A DNA stretch of 64,000 nt, taken from positions 65,443-129,442 of the forward strand of contig NZ_AQUZ01000014.1 of assembly GCF_000372465.1 (NCBI RefSeq), given 5' to 3'. This document shows, one piece after another, positions 8,955 to 17,801 of the stretch (positions are counted from its first letter, which is position 1; the number at the start of each line of letters is the position of its first letter). The notes under the pieces were generated by a model, which made no database searches, had not been told where the DNA came from, and saw nothing but the letters and a program-made list of their open reading frames with translations. This stretch comes from Kribbella catacumbae DSM 19601 (lineage in GTDB: Bacteria > Actinomycetota > Actinomycetes > Propionibacteriales > Kribbellaceae). The position numbers and the translations under genes were made by a program.

Positions 8955-10271
8955 TCAGTGGAACCAGCGGGCGAGTTTTCGGCGGAGCCAGCTGGCTGCT
9001 GTGCGGTGGGGGGCTTCGTCGGGGACTGGTGGGGGGTCGGTGGATTCTCGGGCTGCTTTTAGGTAGCGGGTCAGGACGGGGTGGCCTGATTCGCTACCCC
9101 GGAGGTCTGCGCTTTGTTCGAGGAAGGCTCGGGCGTTGTCCAGGCGCTTGCCGACGACCTCTGCGGAGCCGAGGTGTTGCAGGCAGCGGGCGCGGCCCTC
9201 CTGCTCGTCGACTTCGGAGTACAGGTGTTCTGCCTGTTGCCACCAGCGCTTGGCTTCGCGTGGGCTCCGCTGCATCCACGCGGCTACCCCGGTCAGTTCG
9301 AGCGCGTGTGCGTGGGCGCTGGTGTCGCCAGCGATCAAGGCCCGGGCAGCGGCTGGCCGGAGCTGATCCAGAGCGCTCTCCGGGTCCTGCTGATAGAGGT
9401 GGACTATCGCCAGGTTGATCTGGATCGCCATCTCGCCGGCAAGATCAGGCCCGGGTCTGCTCAGCCGCGCGTCGTTCAGCAGGCGCCGTGCATTCAGTAC
9501 GGCCTCGTCGCGGTTACTGCCGGCCGGAGACTGTTCCGCCCGCGCAAGGTGCAGCAACGCCCGCTCCACGTGCCGGCGCGTAATCAGAGCCGCAGCGGTC
9601 CTGCCATGCGTGGCGAACTTCTCCGAGACCCCAAGCCGGGTATTAGCCGTCTCCGAATCACCCATCAGCCGGTACGCCGTTGCCGCCCGCGCCGCGGCAA
9701 GTTCCGCTAGCTCCCGCCGACCGCAGCCCTCTGCCACCGCCGCCAGCAAGTCGCTGAGGTCCAGTAGCGCACGTGCGTCCTGCCGGCGCAGGTACCAGGC
9801 CTCCAACGCATCGCAGACCCTGGCAAAGTCGTCCGCGTTGTCCTCGCAGGCCTTCTCCGTGGTCAGCAACTTCCGCAGCTGCGGCTCGTGCTGCTGGAAC
9901 CACTCGGCAGCCGCCAGCCCGCCCGTATCCGAGCCGAGGGACAGCAGCCATTGCTCGGCTTCCTCTGCGGCAGTGTGGAGTTCGCTGGGCTCATGAGGCG
10001 GTCCAGCCCGCCACCGGCGATAGCGACGCAGGCCGATAGGCGCGTTGTAGATCGCCCAGATCAATGCGAACAGGACCGTCAGGCTGATCCCCACAACGCT
10101 GATCCAGCCACCACTGTCGAGACTCTGCGACAGCTTGTCGCCCGCGAGACCTGACAGCAGCGCCGACGCGAGAGCACTGATCCCGAAGAAGTCGCCCCGC
10201 CGCCGCTCCTGCTTGGCAGGCTTCTCCGGCTCGCCAGCCGGCGTCACAGGCGGCGTGACAGCCGGCGTCAT
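8955..10271 (-). CDS. TPR-like membrane protein, last gene of ABC operon
   Basis: 438 residues from the ATG at 10271, which overlaps the permease stop as ATGA. In-frame sequence upstream is only antisense permease. After a Pro/Lys-rich cytoplasmic tail there are one or two hydrophobic segments (about 40-80, including LTVLFALIWAIYNAPIG). A long alpha-helical region (about 110-400) with degenerate TPR-like A/L repeats follows, then a basic C-terminus. There is no enzyme motif. Tight coupling to an ABC permease suggests it assembles with, or signals from, that transporter; this is inferred. I do not recognise a named family. Confidence 0.75.
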   Translation of the reverse strand: MTPAVTPPVTPAGEPEKPAKQERRRGDFFGISALASALLSGLAGDKLSQSLDSGGWISVVGISLTVLFALIWAIYNAPIGLRRYRRWRAGPPHEPSELHTAAEEAEQWLLSLGSDTGGLAAAEWFQQHEPQLRKLLTTEKACEDNADDFARVCDALEAWYLRRQDARALLDLSDLLAAVAEGCGRRELAELAAARAATAYRLMGDSETANTRLGVSEKFATHGRTAAALITRRHVERALLHLARAEQSPAGSNRDEAVLNARRLLNDARLSRPGPDLAGEMAIQINLAIVHLYQQDPESALDQLRPAAARALIAGDTSAHAHALELTGVAAWMQRSPREAKRWWQQAEHLYSEVDEQEGRARCLQHLGSAEVVGKRLDNARAFLEQSADLRGSESGHPVLTRYLKAARESTDPPPVPDEAPHRTAASWLRRKLARWFH

Positions 10272-12043
10272 GGCTTGCTCCCGACAGTCAGCCCGCGCAC
10301 CACTGTCGGCCAGAACGACAGCAGCAACACCGCCGGCACTACCGATGCCACGACGGCTGCAGCAGCCACCGTCCCACTTGACGACGAGAACTGCCGCGCC
10401 TCTCCCCACAGCACCAACGACAGTGGCGTAGTACCGGGTCCGCTGATCAGGAAGCCGACGATGAAGTCGTTCCACACCAGGGCGAACTCCAACACGGCAA
10501 CAGCAACCAGCGCAGGCCGATACGTCCGCTGCACAGTAGCCAGTACTGCGCTCTGCCGGGCCGGCCCTTGAAGCGCCTCGGCGACCAATGCGGGTGGCGC
10601 CGAAGCAAAGGCCGAGCGCAGAAGCAGTACTGCGAACGGCAACCCAGCAGCCGCGTGTACCAAGGCCAGCGCGACCCGTGACCCAGCCAACCCGGCCGAG
10701 CCGATCGCATCCCGCAGTGGCGCGGCGTACATCTGCACGGGCGTCACCGCGAGCACCACAAAGGCCGAAGTGACTACTCGCCCCAACCAGTGGGGCAGCC
10801 CACCCCAGGCCACCAAGTACGCCGTGGGGACCGCGATCACCAGCAACACAAGCGTCGCCACCGAGGAGATCAGCACAGTCGACAGCAACGCCCGCAGCAA
10901 CCCCGCGTTGGCGGCAGCGGCAAACGACTCGAAGCCCAGCCCATCAAGAGACCACCACCCACGCAGCCCGGCTTCGCGCGGTGAGTGCAGAGCAGTGGCC
11001 ACCAGTACTACGGCCGGCAGGATCCAGATCAAGCTCACTGCGAACCCGACTGTCCAACCGATACGCCGTGCTCGCCGACTGGGCTTGGACCGAGTCAGCG
11101 CCGGATCAGCACGAACAACACTGACCGGCATAGCCCATCGGCGGCGACGCAGTCCCCGTACGCCGATCACCGCCACAGCTGCCACGATCGCGAACAGCAC
11201 GACGCCCAGGGCCGCAGTACGGCCTGCGGGTTCGCCAGTATCGGCTGCTCGCCACCAGTTCAGCCCGAGCACGTCAGCATCGCGTTGCATCGGCCCGGGG
11301 ACGACGATGAGCACCAGGTCGAACACCCGGACCGCTGCGATCACCAGAGTCAGCGTCACCACTCCGGTGATCGGCCTGAGCAGTGGCAGCTCCAGTGCGA
11401 GCAGCCGCCGCCATCCGGTGACGCCTTCAGCCGCCACGGTCCGGCTCACGTCGTCCGGGATGGCATCCAGGCCTGCGCGGAACAGCGAAACGACGTACCC
11501 GAGCCAGGTCCAGCCGAACGCGGACACCAGTACCAGCCAGAACAGCCCAGGACCGAGCCAGACCGGGCTGGAGCCGAACAGGCTGGTCCACACCGCCGTC
11601 ACCGTGCCGCGCTCCGGCGTCGCGTCGAAGATGAGCCGGAACGTCACACCCGACACCAGAACAGAGACCGCGAACGGAATCACCAACGCTGGTTGGAGAA
11701 ACGTGGACAGCCCAGGGAGGCGGTAACTCACCAGTGCCAGCAGAAAGCCGACTACGACCAGTCCGAGCGCTACTGCGATCCACGCGAGGCTGTTGCCGAC
11801 AGCACGCAGTGCGCCCGGGTCGCCCATCACAGCGAAGTTCCCGAGACCGAAGGAGCCGTCCGGGCGGGTGAAGGCGGCCACTACGGTCACACCGATCGGG
11901 ATGAGCAGCAGGCAGCTCAGCAGGAGGGCCGGAAGCCCCAGTAGATAAGGCCCTGCGGGTCGCCGGGGCTTGCCCGGCACAGGTCGCCCGCTGATCTCCC
12001 GCCCGACGATCTCGAGCGACAGGCCGTTGCTCTGCAACCCCAT
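10268..12043 (-). CDS. Fused ABC transporter permease (two permease domains in one chain)
   Basis: 591 residues. Two consecutive binding-protein-dependent permease domains lie in one polypeptide: domain 1 about residues 20-300, domain 2 about 325-591, joined by a basic linker. Domain 1 has an EAA-type cytoplasmic loop (VAAEGVTGWRRLLALELPLL). Domain 2 has a more degenerate one (VAEALQGPARQSAVL). Each half has about six hydrophobic helices. Related carbohydrate importers usually have two separate permease genes, so this fusion is uncommon (ThiP and FbpB are known fused examples). The ATG at 12043 overlaps the binding-protein stop as TGATG, and the stop overlaps the next gene, so four genes are translationally chained. 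The substrate is unknown; the binding protein suggests a sugar-type importer. Confidence 0.88.
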   Translation of the reverse strand: MGLQSNGLSLEIVGREISGRPVPGKPRRPAGPYLLGLPALLLSCLLLIPIGVTVVAAFTRPDGSFGLGNFAVMGDPGALRAVGNSLAWIAVALGLVVVGFLLALVSYRLPGLSTFLQPALVIPFAVSVLVSGVTFRLIFDATPERGTVTAVWTSLFGSSPVWLGPGLFWLVLVSAFGWTWLGYVVSLFRAGLDAIPDDVSRTVAAEGVTGWRRLLALELPLLRPITGVVTLTLVIAAVRVFDLVLIVVPGPMQRDADVLGLNWWRAADTGEPAGRTAALGVVLFAIVAAVAVIGVRGLRRRRWAMPVSVVRADPALTRSKPSRRARRIGWTVGFAVSLIWILPAVVLVATALHSPREAGLRGWWSLDGLGFESFAAAANAGLLRALLSTVLISSVATLVLLVIAVPTAYLVAWGGLPHWLGRVVTSAFVVLAVTPVQMYAAPLRDAIGSAGLAGSRVALALVHAAAGLPFAVLLLRSAFASAPPALVAEALQGPARQSAVLATVQRTYRPALVAVAVLEFALVWNDFIVGFLISGPGTTPLSLVLWGEARQFSSSSGTVAAAAVVASVVPAVLLLSFWPTVVRGLTVGSKP

Positions 12044-13296
12044 CAGCTCTCTACCTTCTTCAGGTCGGCCAGGGCGATCTCGACCGCATCCGGTACGACG
12101 TCGCTGCCGCGGTTGCCGATCCGCTCCAGGAAGTCGGTCAGGACGTGCCACAGCCCGTTCATGGCGCCGAGCCGTCCGAGCCGGTCGGACAGGTCGAACT
12201 GCAACGAGGCCCCCGGCGCCACCAGTTGCTTAGCGAGCCGGGTGAGCTCAGGGGAGTAGCCGGTAACGCGTCCATCGGCCAGGAAGCCGCCTGCTGTGAT
12301 CCACGGGTCGACAGCGGCGGGTGCGGCCAACCGGCGTACGAGATCGCGGGCGTCGTCGGTCGTCGGCTTCGGTAGCACCATCACGTCGCCACCCACCACT
12401 ACCGGGGCAGCACCACCGGGACTGATCGGCGGGAAGGTGAATATGCCGATGTCGTCGGGGTCTGCGGCGAAGGAGCGCACTACTGGCTCGGCGAAGTCGG
12501 GCGCGAGCACCATGGCCGCGCGGCGATGCCCGAAGACCTCCACGATCGCGTCCGGGAACTGCTGTACCAGCGACCGCTTGACTCCACCCGCCAACGTGCC
12601 AGGGGCCGACCACATCGTCCCGAGCAACCGGAGCGCCGCAGCGAACTGCGGATGCTCGGACGGCCGCGGATGGGCTGCGGCGGCCAATGCCTGGTACGTC
12701 GGCGGAGAGGACCCCAGCAGCACGTTCTCCAGGAAGTCGGTGAGCACCCAGCCATCTCCAGCACCCAGTGCCAGCGGCCGGATGCCGGAGAACGACAGCG
12801 ACCTGTTCACCTCGAGCCACTCGCTCCACAGGGTGGGCGGCTTGAGTCCCGCCTTGTCCAGCACCGACGGCCGATACCAGACCGCGGATTTGTGAGCCGT
12901 CTTGAAGGGCAGCCCGTACGTCGTACCGTCGACGACCAGGAGCTCGTCCCAGAGCCGGGCTCGGCCCCGATCGGCCAGATCGTCCGGCATCGATTCCAGA
13001 TCCTTCTTGTGTTCGGGGACGAGTCCCGGCTGCGGGAGCATCACCAGGTCGGGCCGGTGAGCATTACGCGGTCCGAAGGCGGTGGAGATATCGTCGCCGA
13101 GCGGGACCACCTCGACCGGGTAGTCCAGGCGTCCGAGCCCGTTGAGTACCGAGTGGAAGGCACGCAGCTCCTCACTGCTCCAGCTCACGGCGATCCGTAC
13201 GCTGCGCCGCAGGCCGAGGACGTCCGGCGTACCGGAGCAGCCTGCAGCTAGTACTGCGGCTGAGGCTCCGAGGAAGGCCCGGCGGCTAGTCGGCAT
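12043..13296 (-). CDS. Extracellular solute-binding lipoprotein (family 1, sugar type)
   Basis: 417 residues. The N-terminus MPTSRRAFLGASAAVLAAGC has a twin-Arg-like stretch, a hydrophobic core and a lipobox (LAAGC, Cys at residue 20), so the mature protein is a lipid-anchored periplasmic-type receptor. The body has the two-lobe binding-protein pattern, with LPFKTAHKSAVWYR and TLWSEWLEV typical of carbohydrate-binding family 1. It overlaps the upstream pseudo-ATPase gene by 11 bp and the fused permease gene by 1 bp, so it is the receptor of this operon. The ligand cannot be read from the sequence. Confidence 0.9.
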   Translation of the reverse strand: MPTSRRAFLGASAAVLAAGCSGTPDVLGLRRSVRIAVSWSSEELRAFHSVLNGLGRLDYPVEVVPLGDDISTAFGPRNAHRPDLVMLPQPGLVPEHKKDLESMPDDLADRGRARLWDELLVVDGTTYGLPFKTAHKSAVWYRPSVLDKAGLKPPTLWSEWLEVNRSLSFSGIRPLALGAGDGWVLTDFLENVLLGSSPPTYQALAAAAHPRPSEHPQFAAALRLLGTMWSAPGTLAGGVKRSLVQQFPDAIVEVFGHRRAAMVLAPDFAEPVVRSFAADPDDIGIFTFPPISPGGAAPVVVGGDVMVLPKPTTDDARDLVRRLAAPAAVDPWITAGGFLADGRVTGYSPELTRLAKQLVAPGASLQFDLSDRLGRLGAMNGLWHVLTDFLERIGNRGSDVVPDAVEIALADLKKVES

Positions 13297-13834
13297 GCTG
13301 GAACCCCTTGGTACGCGCTGGATCGGTAGTGATCAGCAAGAGGGCGGGAAACCACAGCTCGGGGTTGTCGAACTGCAATAGCGATCCCCAGGTAGGCAGG
13401 CCGGCCGCATCCTCGAGCACGATCGCAGCGGGGTGTGCACGGAGTGCACGGGCTACGCCGGCCAGGCGGCGACGGCCTGCGGTGATCTCGTGGGGGTAGC
13501 AGTCCAGTACGTCTTCCAGCCCGCAGCGAGTCGCGGTGACCTGGCTCTCCACCGCTGCTGCCCGGCGGGTGACGCGGTGAGTGACTGTGTGGCCGTGTAC
13601 GACGTTGCCGAGCACCGTGAGATGCGGGAGCAGGCCGCCCTCTGCAGGGACGAGGCGTACGGAGCCGCTGGCCTTGATGATCGCGTCTGTGGGTGGCTCG
13701 CCGAGTCCGCTGACCAGATCGGCCAGTAGCCGCGCGGTGGTCGCGTTCGGGACGACGAGGGCTCGCTGCTCACCTCGGACGATCTGGAGCCGCCGCGGCA
13801 TGCCGGGCAGCCCTTCGAGCAGCAGTCCGTCCAT
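13286..13834 (-). CDS. Degenerate ABC ATPase (pseudo-NBD), first gene of ABC operon
   Basis: 182 residues. The chain aligns along its length with a MalK/FbpC-type nucleotide-binding domain, but every catalytic element is changed. The Walker A position (residues 29-36) reads PNATTARL with no GxGK. The Q-loop region is recognisable (GGLLPHLTVLGNVVHG, about 66-81) but lacks the Gln. The signature is HEITAGRRRLAGVARAL (115-131) instead of LSGGQ. Walker B reads AIVLEDAAG (137-145), without the normal Asp-Glu order. The H-loop His is Thr (LLITTDP). The protein then stops, without the C-terminal regulatory domain of MalK. It cannot hydrolyse ATP by the normal mechanism. Its reading frame is intact and overlaps the binding protein gene, so it looks maintained, not decayed. 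Confidence 0.72.
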   Translation of the reverse strand: MDGLLLEGLPGMPRRLQIVRGEQRALVVPNATTARLLADLVSGLGEPPTDAIIKASGSVRLVPAEGGLLPHLTVLGNVVHGHTVTHRVTRRAAAVESQVTATRCGLEDVLDCYPHEITAGRRRLAGVARALRAHPAAIVLEDAAGLPTWGSLLQFDNPELWFPALLLITTDPARTKGFQHAD

Positions 13835-13931
13835 CCCGGCCTGGCGCCTCCCACTGTCGGTGCGAATGCTTACCTTAGGGGGATGACCGGGTCTCTGCAG
13901 CCCTACGCGCGCCGCGGCAGGCCGGAGAAGG

Positions 13932-14630
13932 TCAGTAGGTCCTGCTCCACAGGTTGATCGCGTAGTCGACCTCGACGCCGGTGTGCGAGGCGATGATGCG
14001 CTCGGCGTCGGCCGGCTTGAACTCGATCCGGATCACCGCCTCCAGATCCTCCCGCCGCTCGAACCGCCAGCCCATCTCCAGTGCGGTCCGGTGCCAGCCG
14101 CGCTGCGTCCAGAAGCGATCCACCTCGGGCGGCTTGATCATCGGATAGCACTGGCTGAACCAGCGGCCGAAGGTGGACCGGCTGCCGTCGTTGTCGATCA
14201 CGAACGCGGTCCCGCCCCGGCGCATGACCCGGTCCAGCTCGGCCAGCCCCGGCTCGCAACCCGGCCCGAAGAAGTACGCCCAGCGCGCGTGCATCACGTC
14301 GATCGACGCATCCGCGACCGGCAACTTCTGCGCCGTACCCTGCCGGACCTCGACGTTCACCAGCTCCCTGGTACGCCTTCGCGCAGCGGCCGCGAGTTCG
14401 CCATGCGGCTCGACTCCGACCACCCAGGCGGCTGTGGCCGCGAACATCGGCAGATGAAACCCGGTCCCGCAGCCCAGATCCAGCACGCTCGCCCCGGCCC
14501 AGTCCCGGATCGCCCGCATCGCCGGCTCGATCACGCCATCCGGATCGACGGCCCGGTTCTCCACCTCGTAAACACCCGGATGGTGCCAGATGTTGGGACT
14601 GGGAATCCCACCCTCCGCGATAGTCGCCAC
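13932..14630 (-). CDS. SAM-dependent methyltransferase, class I
   Basis: 232 residues from the GTG at 14630, which has AGGG seven bases upstream; a TTG at 14636 is possible. Rossmann motif I is [11 protein letters not shown] (about residues 48-58), motif II ends in VVGVEPHG, and motif IV is SIDVMHARWAYFFG. The methyltransferase_11 type is clear; the substrate is not. It stands alone, 98 bp downstream-strand of the ABC operon and close to a divergent-free MFS gene on the same strand. Confidence 0.88.
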   Translation of the reverse strand: MATIAEGGIPSPNIWHHPGVYEVENRAVDPDGVIEPAMRAIRDWAGASVLDLGCGTGFHLPMFAATAAWVVGVEPHGELAAAARRRTRELVNVEVRQGTAQKLPVADASIDVMHARWAYFFGPGCEPGLAELDRVMRRGGTAFVIDNDGSRSTFGRWFSQCYPMIKPPEVDRFWTQRGWHRTALEMGWRFERREDLEAVIRIEFKPADAERIIASHTGVEVDYAINLWSRTY

Positions 14631-14719
14631 GCCCAAACCCTAACCGCCCGCCCGGCATGCTCGATGCGGCCGGACCGACGTTGCCTGAGGCAACACCGAC
14701 CTCACTCATGCCGCTCACG

Positions 14720-16042
14720 CTAACCCGGCGTACCGACAGGTTCTTTCTTCGTCGTGGCTGCCATGACGGCGACGGGGACGAGGAGCAGGCCGCACACCAC
14801 TGCGAGCCAGTGGAAGCCGAACTGGGCCAGGATCGGTCCAGCGGCGAGGCCGGCGATGGAGGCGAGGGCGCCCATCGTGAGGTCGGACAGTCCCTGGGCA
14901 GAGGTCCGGATGTCGGCCGGGACCGAGCGCGTCAGCAGGGTCGAGCCGGCGACCAGACAGGCCGACCAGCCGAGGCCGAGCAGTACCAGGGCGAGTGCCG
15001 TGAGGCTGTGCGCGTCGTCGGGGGCGAGCGCGGCCACTGCCATCGCGCCCGTCAGGATGGCCACGCCGATGCCGACGGTCGGGACGCGGCCGATCCGGTC
15101 GGTGAGGAAGCCCATCACGGGGGAGAGGGCGTACATGCCGGCCACGTGACCGCTGATGACGAGGCCGACGATCGTCAGCGAGGCGCCGTGGTGGCTCAGG
15201 TGGACCGCCGTCATCGACATCACGCCGACCATCACCGCGTGGGCAGACGCGATCGCCAGCAAGCCCAGCCGGGCGTGCGGGATCGCCATCACCCGGCGGA
15301 AGGTGACCGCCAGCGGCTGGCGTTCCTGGGCGGTTCTGACGGTCGCTTGCTGCAGGCGGCGCAGGCCGAACCACACGGTCGCCAGCGCGAGGGCGAACGC
15401 GACGACGGAGAAGAGGTACGGGCCGGCCAGCGAGAGCACGCCGACCGACGTACCGACCGATCCGCCGACGCCGGTGAGGTTGGGGCCGACGACAACGCCG
15501 ATGGTGGTCGCCCAGACGACCATCGACAGGGAGCTGGCGACATGCTTGGGGTCAGCCGCGTCAGTCGCGGCGTACCGGGCCTGCAGGTTGGTGGCCGAGC
15601 CGCCGCCGAACAGGCAGCCGGCGAACAGCAGTAGTGCGAGTGAGTCGATCTGTGCCGCCACGACGCTGAGCAGCGCACCCGCGAGCGCGATCAAGTAGCC
15701 GGCGGTCAACGAGATCCGCCGCCCCTGCGAGCGGGCCAGCCTCGCCAACGGCACAGCCAGCATCGCTGCGCCCAGCGTTGTCGAGGTGGCGACGACCCCC
15801 GCCATCGAGGTCGATCCGGAGATGTCCTCGGCGAGCAGCCCCGCCACCGCGAACCCGCTCGCGACCGCGACCCCGCCCAGCACATTGCTGATCACCAGCA
15901 CCCACAAGGTGCCCCGCTGCAACGAAGCAGCAGTCGCCGGGACTGCGCCCTGCGCAGGAGCCTGTACTGCGTCCTGCGCGGCGGGCACCGAGACTGCGTT
16001 CTGCGGGACGGTCGGTTCGGGCGGGGCTGAGTCGGCGGGCAC
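14720..16042 (-). CDS. MFS transporter, 12-TM type
   Basis: 440 residues with a GTG start preceded by AAGGTAGG. A Pro/Ala-rich cytoplasmic N-tail (1-42) is followed by 12 hydrophobic helices split by a central basic loop (about residues 235-255). Motif A-like loops are present (ARLARSQGRR and DRIGRVP). The C-terminal tail is TTKKEP. No substrate signature is visible. It is divergent from the hexosaminidase gene across a 208-bp gap that presumably holds both promoters. Confidence 0.87.
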   Translation of the reverse strand: MPADSAPPEPTVPQNAVSVPAAQDAVQAPAQGAVPATAASLQRGTLWVLVISNVLGGVAVASGFAVAGLLAEDISGSTSMAGVVATSTTLGAAMLAVPLARLARSQGRRISLTAGYLIALAGALLSVVAAQIDSLALLLFAGCLFGGGSATNLQARYAATDAADPKHVASSLSMVVWATTIGVVVGPNLTGVGGSVGTSVGVLSLAGPYLFSVVAFALALATVWFGLRRLQQATVRTAQERQPLAVTFRRVMAIPHARLGLLAIASAHAVMVGVMSMTAVHLSHHGASLTIVGLVISGHVAGMYALSPVMGFLTDRIGRVPTVGIGVAILTGAMAVAALAPDDAHSLTALALVLLGLGWSACLVAGSTLLTRSVPADIRTSAQGLSDLTMGALASIAGLAAGPILAQFGFHWLAVVCGLLLVPVAVMAATTKKEPVGTPG

Positions 16043-16250
16043 AGGCCTACCTTCTCACCCGGGAAGCTGCTGCGGCAGCCAGTTTCTCCACCACCGAAGT
16101 GCTCGATAGTGCTCCTCAGTGCCCGTTTTGTGCAGTTCAGAGCGTGGACCCACCCTGGGCGCGGCCCCTGAACCGCAGGTAGGGTCGCCGTCAGCGGCTT
16201 TCGCTGTCAGCTTTCGTTTGTCAGTTCCGTTGCCCTCACCTGGAGTCCGG

Positions 16251-17675
16251 ATGTCCGAACAGATCGCGATCGTCCCCGCCCCCCGAGAGCTCGTCGCCGG
16301 CGACGGCCAGTGGGTCAGCACCGACCCTGCCGCCGACGCCGTCCGTACCGTCGTGGAGAACCTCGGCGAGACGGAGTACCGGATCGACGTGACCCCGGAC
16401 GGTGCCCGGCTGTCGGCCGGCTCCGAGGAGTCGCTGCGGTACGCCGAACAGACCTACCGCCAACTGGTCGACGCGGCCACCCCGGTCGAGGACGGCGTCG
16501 CCGTACCGGCCGTGCACATCGCCGACGCGCCGCGCTTCGGCTGGCGCGGCGTGATGCTGGACGTCGCCCGGCACTTCCTGCCGAAGGAGTTCGTCCTGCG
16601 GGTGATCGACGCGATCGCGCTGCACCGGCTGAACGTGCTGCACCTGCACCTCACCGACGACCAGGGCTGGCGGGTCCAGATCGACGCCTTCCCCAAGCTC
16701 ACCGAGGTCGGCGCCTGGCGGCCGGAGACCATGGTCGGCAAGATGTCGCACGACCAGACCGAGTTCAGCTACGACGGGAAGCGGCACGGCGGGTTCTACA
16801 CCAAGGACGACCTGCGCGAGATCGTCGCGTACGCGGCCGACCGTGGCATCACCGTCGTTCCGGAGATCGACCTGCCCGGTCACATGCAGGCGGCGATCGC
16901 GGCGTACCCGGAGCTCGGCAACAACCCGGACAGCCAGCTCGGGGTCCGGCAGATCTGGGGGATCAGCGACGACGTCCTGAACGTCAACGACGAGACCGTC
17001 GAGTTCGTCCGGACCGTGCTGCGCGAGGTGCTGGAGATCTTCCCCAGCCCGTACATCCACCTCGGCGGCGACGAGTGCCCGGACGTCCAGTGGCGTACTT
17101 CGGAAGTGGCGCAGGCGCGGCAGGCCGAGCTGGGGCTCACCGATGCCGGTCAGTTGCAGGGCTGGTTCACCGAGCAGGTCGCGGCGGTGCTGACCGAGGA
17201 CGGCCGGCGGCTGGTCGGCTGGGACGAGATGGTCGAGACCGACTGCCCGAAGGACGCGGTCATCATGGCGTGGCGGAGCGCCCAGCGCGGCGAGATCGCG
17301 GTGAAGGCCGGGCACGAGACCGTGATGGCGCCGTGCGAGTCGGTGTATTTCGACTACTACCAGGGCGACCCGGCCACCGAGCCGCTCGCGATCGGCGGAA
17401 ACATCCCACTGGAGAAGGTCTACGACTTCGAGGTGATCCCGGCCGGTCTGTCCGCCGAGGAGGAGGCGCGGATCGTCGGCACCCAGTGCCAGATCTGGAC
17501 GGAGTACATGGAGGACCCCGAGCGGGTTGGCTACATGTTGCTGCCACGGCTGTCCGCCTTCGCCGAACGCGCCTGGGGTTCGCCGAAGGCGTCGTACGAC
17601 GAGTTCCTCACCCGCCTGCGTCCGCACCTCGCCCGCATCGAGGCGCTGGGCCTCAACTACCGGCCGCTCGACTGA
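16251..17675 (+). CDS. Beta-N-acetylhexosaminidase, GH20
   Basis: 474 residues from the ATG at 16251, which has GGAG five bases upstream; a longer in-frame extension lacks family similarity. A small N-terminal GH20b-like domain (about 1-90) precedes a TIM barrel. The catalytic pair Asp274-Glu275 lies in HLGGDECPD, and the characteristic HLHLTDDQGWR (131-141) and EIDLPGHMQAA segments are present. It releases terminal GlcNAc/GalNAc by substrate-assisted catalysis. No signal peptide is visible, so it is probably cytoplasmic and acts on imported chito-oligosaccharides or recycled muropeptides. It is monocistronic. Confidence 0.95.
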   Translation: MSEQIAIVPAPRELVAGDGQWVSTDPAADAVRTVVENLGETEYRIDVTPDGARLSAGSEESLRYAEQTYRQLVDAATPVEDGVAVPAVHIADAPRFGWRGVMLDVARHFLPKEFVLRVIDAIALHRLNVLHLHLTDDQGWRVQIDAFPKLTEVGAWRPETMVGKMSHDQTEFSYDGKRHGGFYTKDDLREIVAYAADRGITVVPEIDLPGHMQAAIAAYPELGNNPDSQLGVRQIWGISDDVLNVNDETVEFVRTVLREVLEIFPSPYIHLGGDECPDVQWRTSEVAQARQAELGLTDAGQLQGWFTEQVAAVLTEDGRRLVGWDEMVETDCPKDAVIMAWRSAQRGEIAVKAGHETVMAPCESVYFDYYQGDPATEPLAIGGNIPLEKVYDFEVIPAGLSAEEEARIVGTQCQIWTEYMEDPERVGYMLLPRLSAFAERAWGSPKASYDEFLTRLRPHLARIEALGLNYRPLD

Positions 17676-17801
17676 GCTTTGCCTCCCGGTCTCCCGATCT
17701 TGACCTATCCCTGACGTCACAGATGCTGAGGGGATAACTAAAGTCGTCTCAGGCGGTTAGCTGGGTAGACGGCCTGGGTCAGATCGGGAGCGGGAGGACG
17801 G

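Noticed and set aside
8955..10475. Longer N-terminal extension of the TPR membrane protein
   Set aside because: The extra residues are the antisense/other frame of the permease; the ATGA overlap start at 10271 is better.
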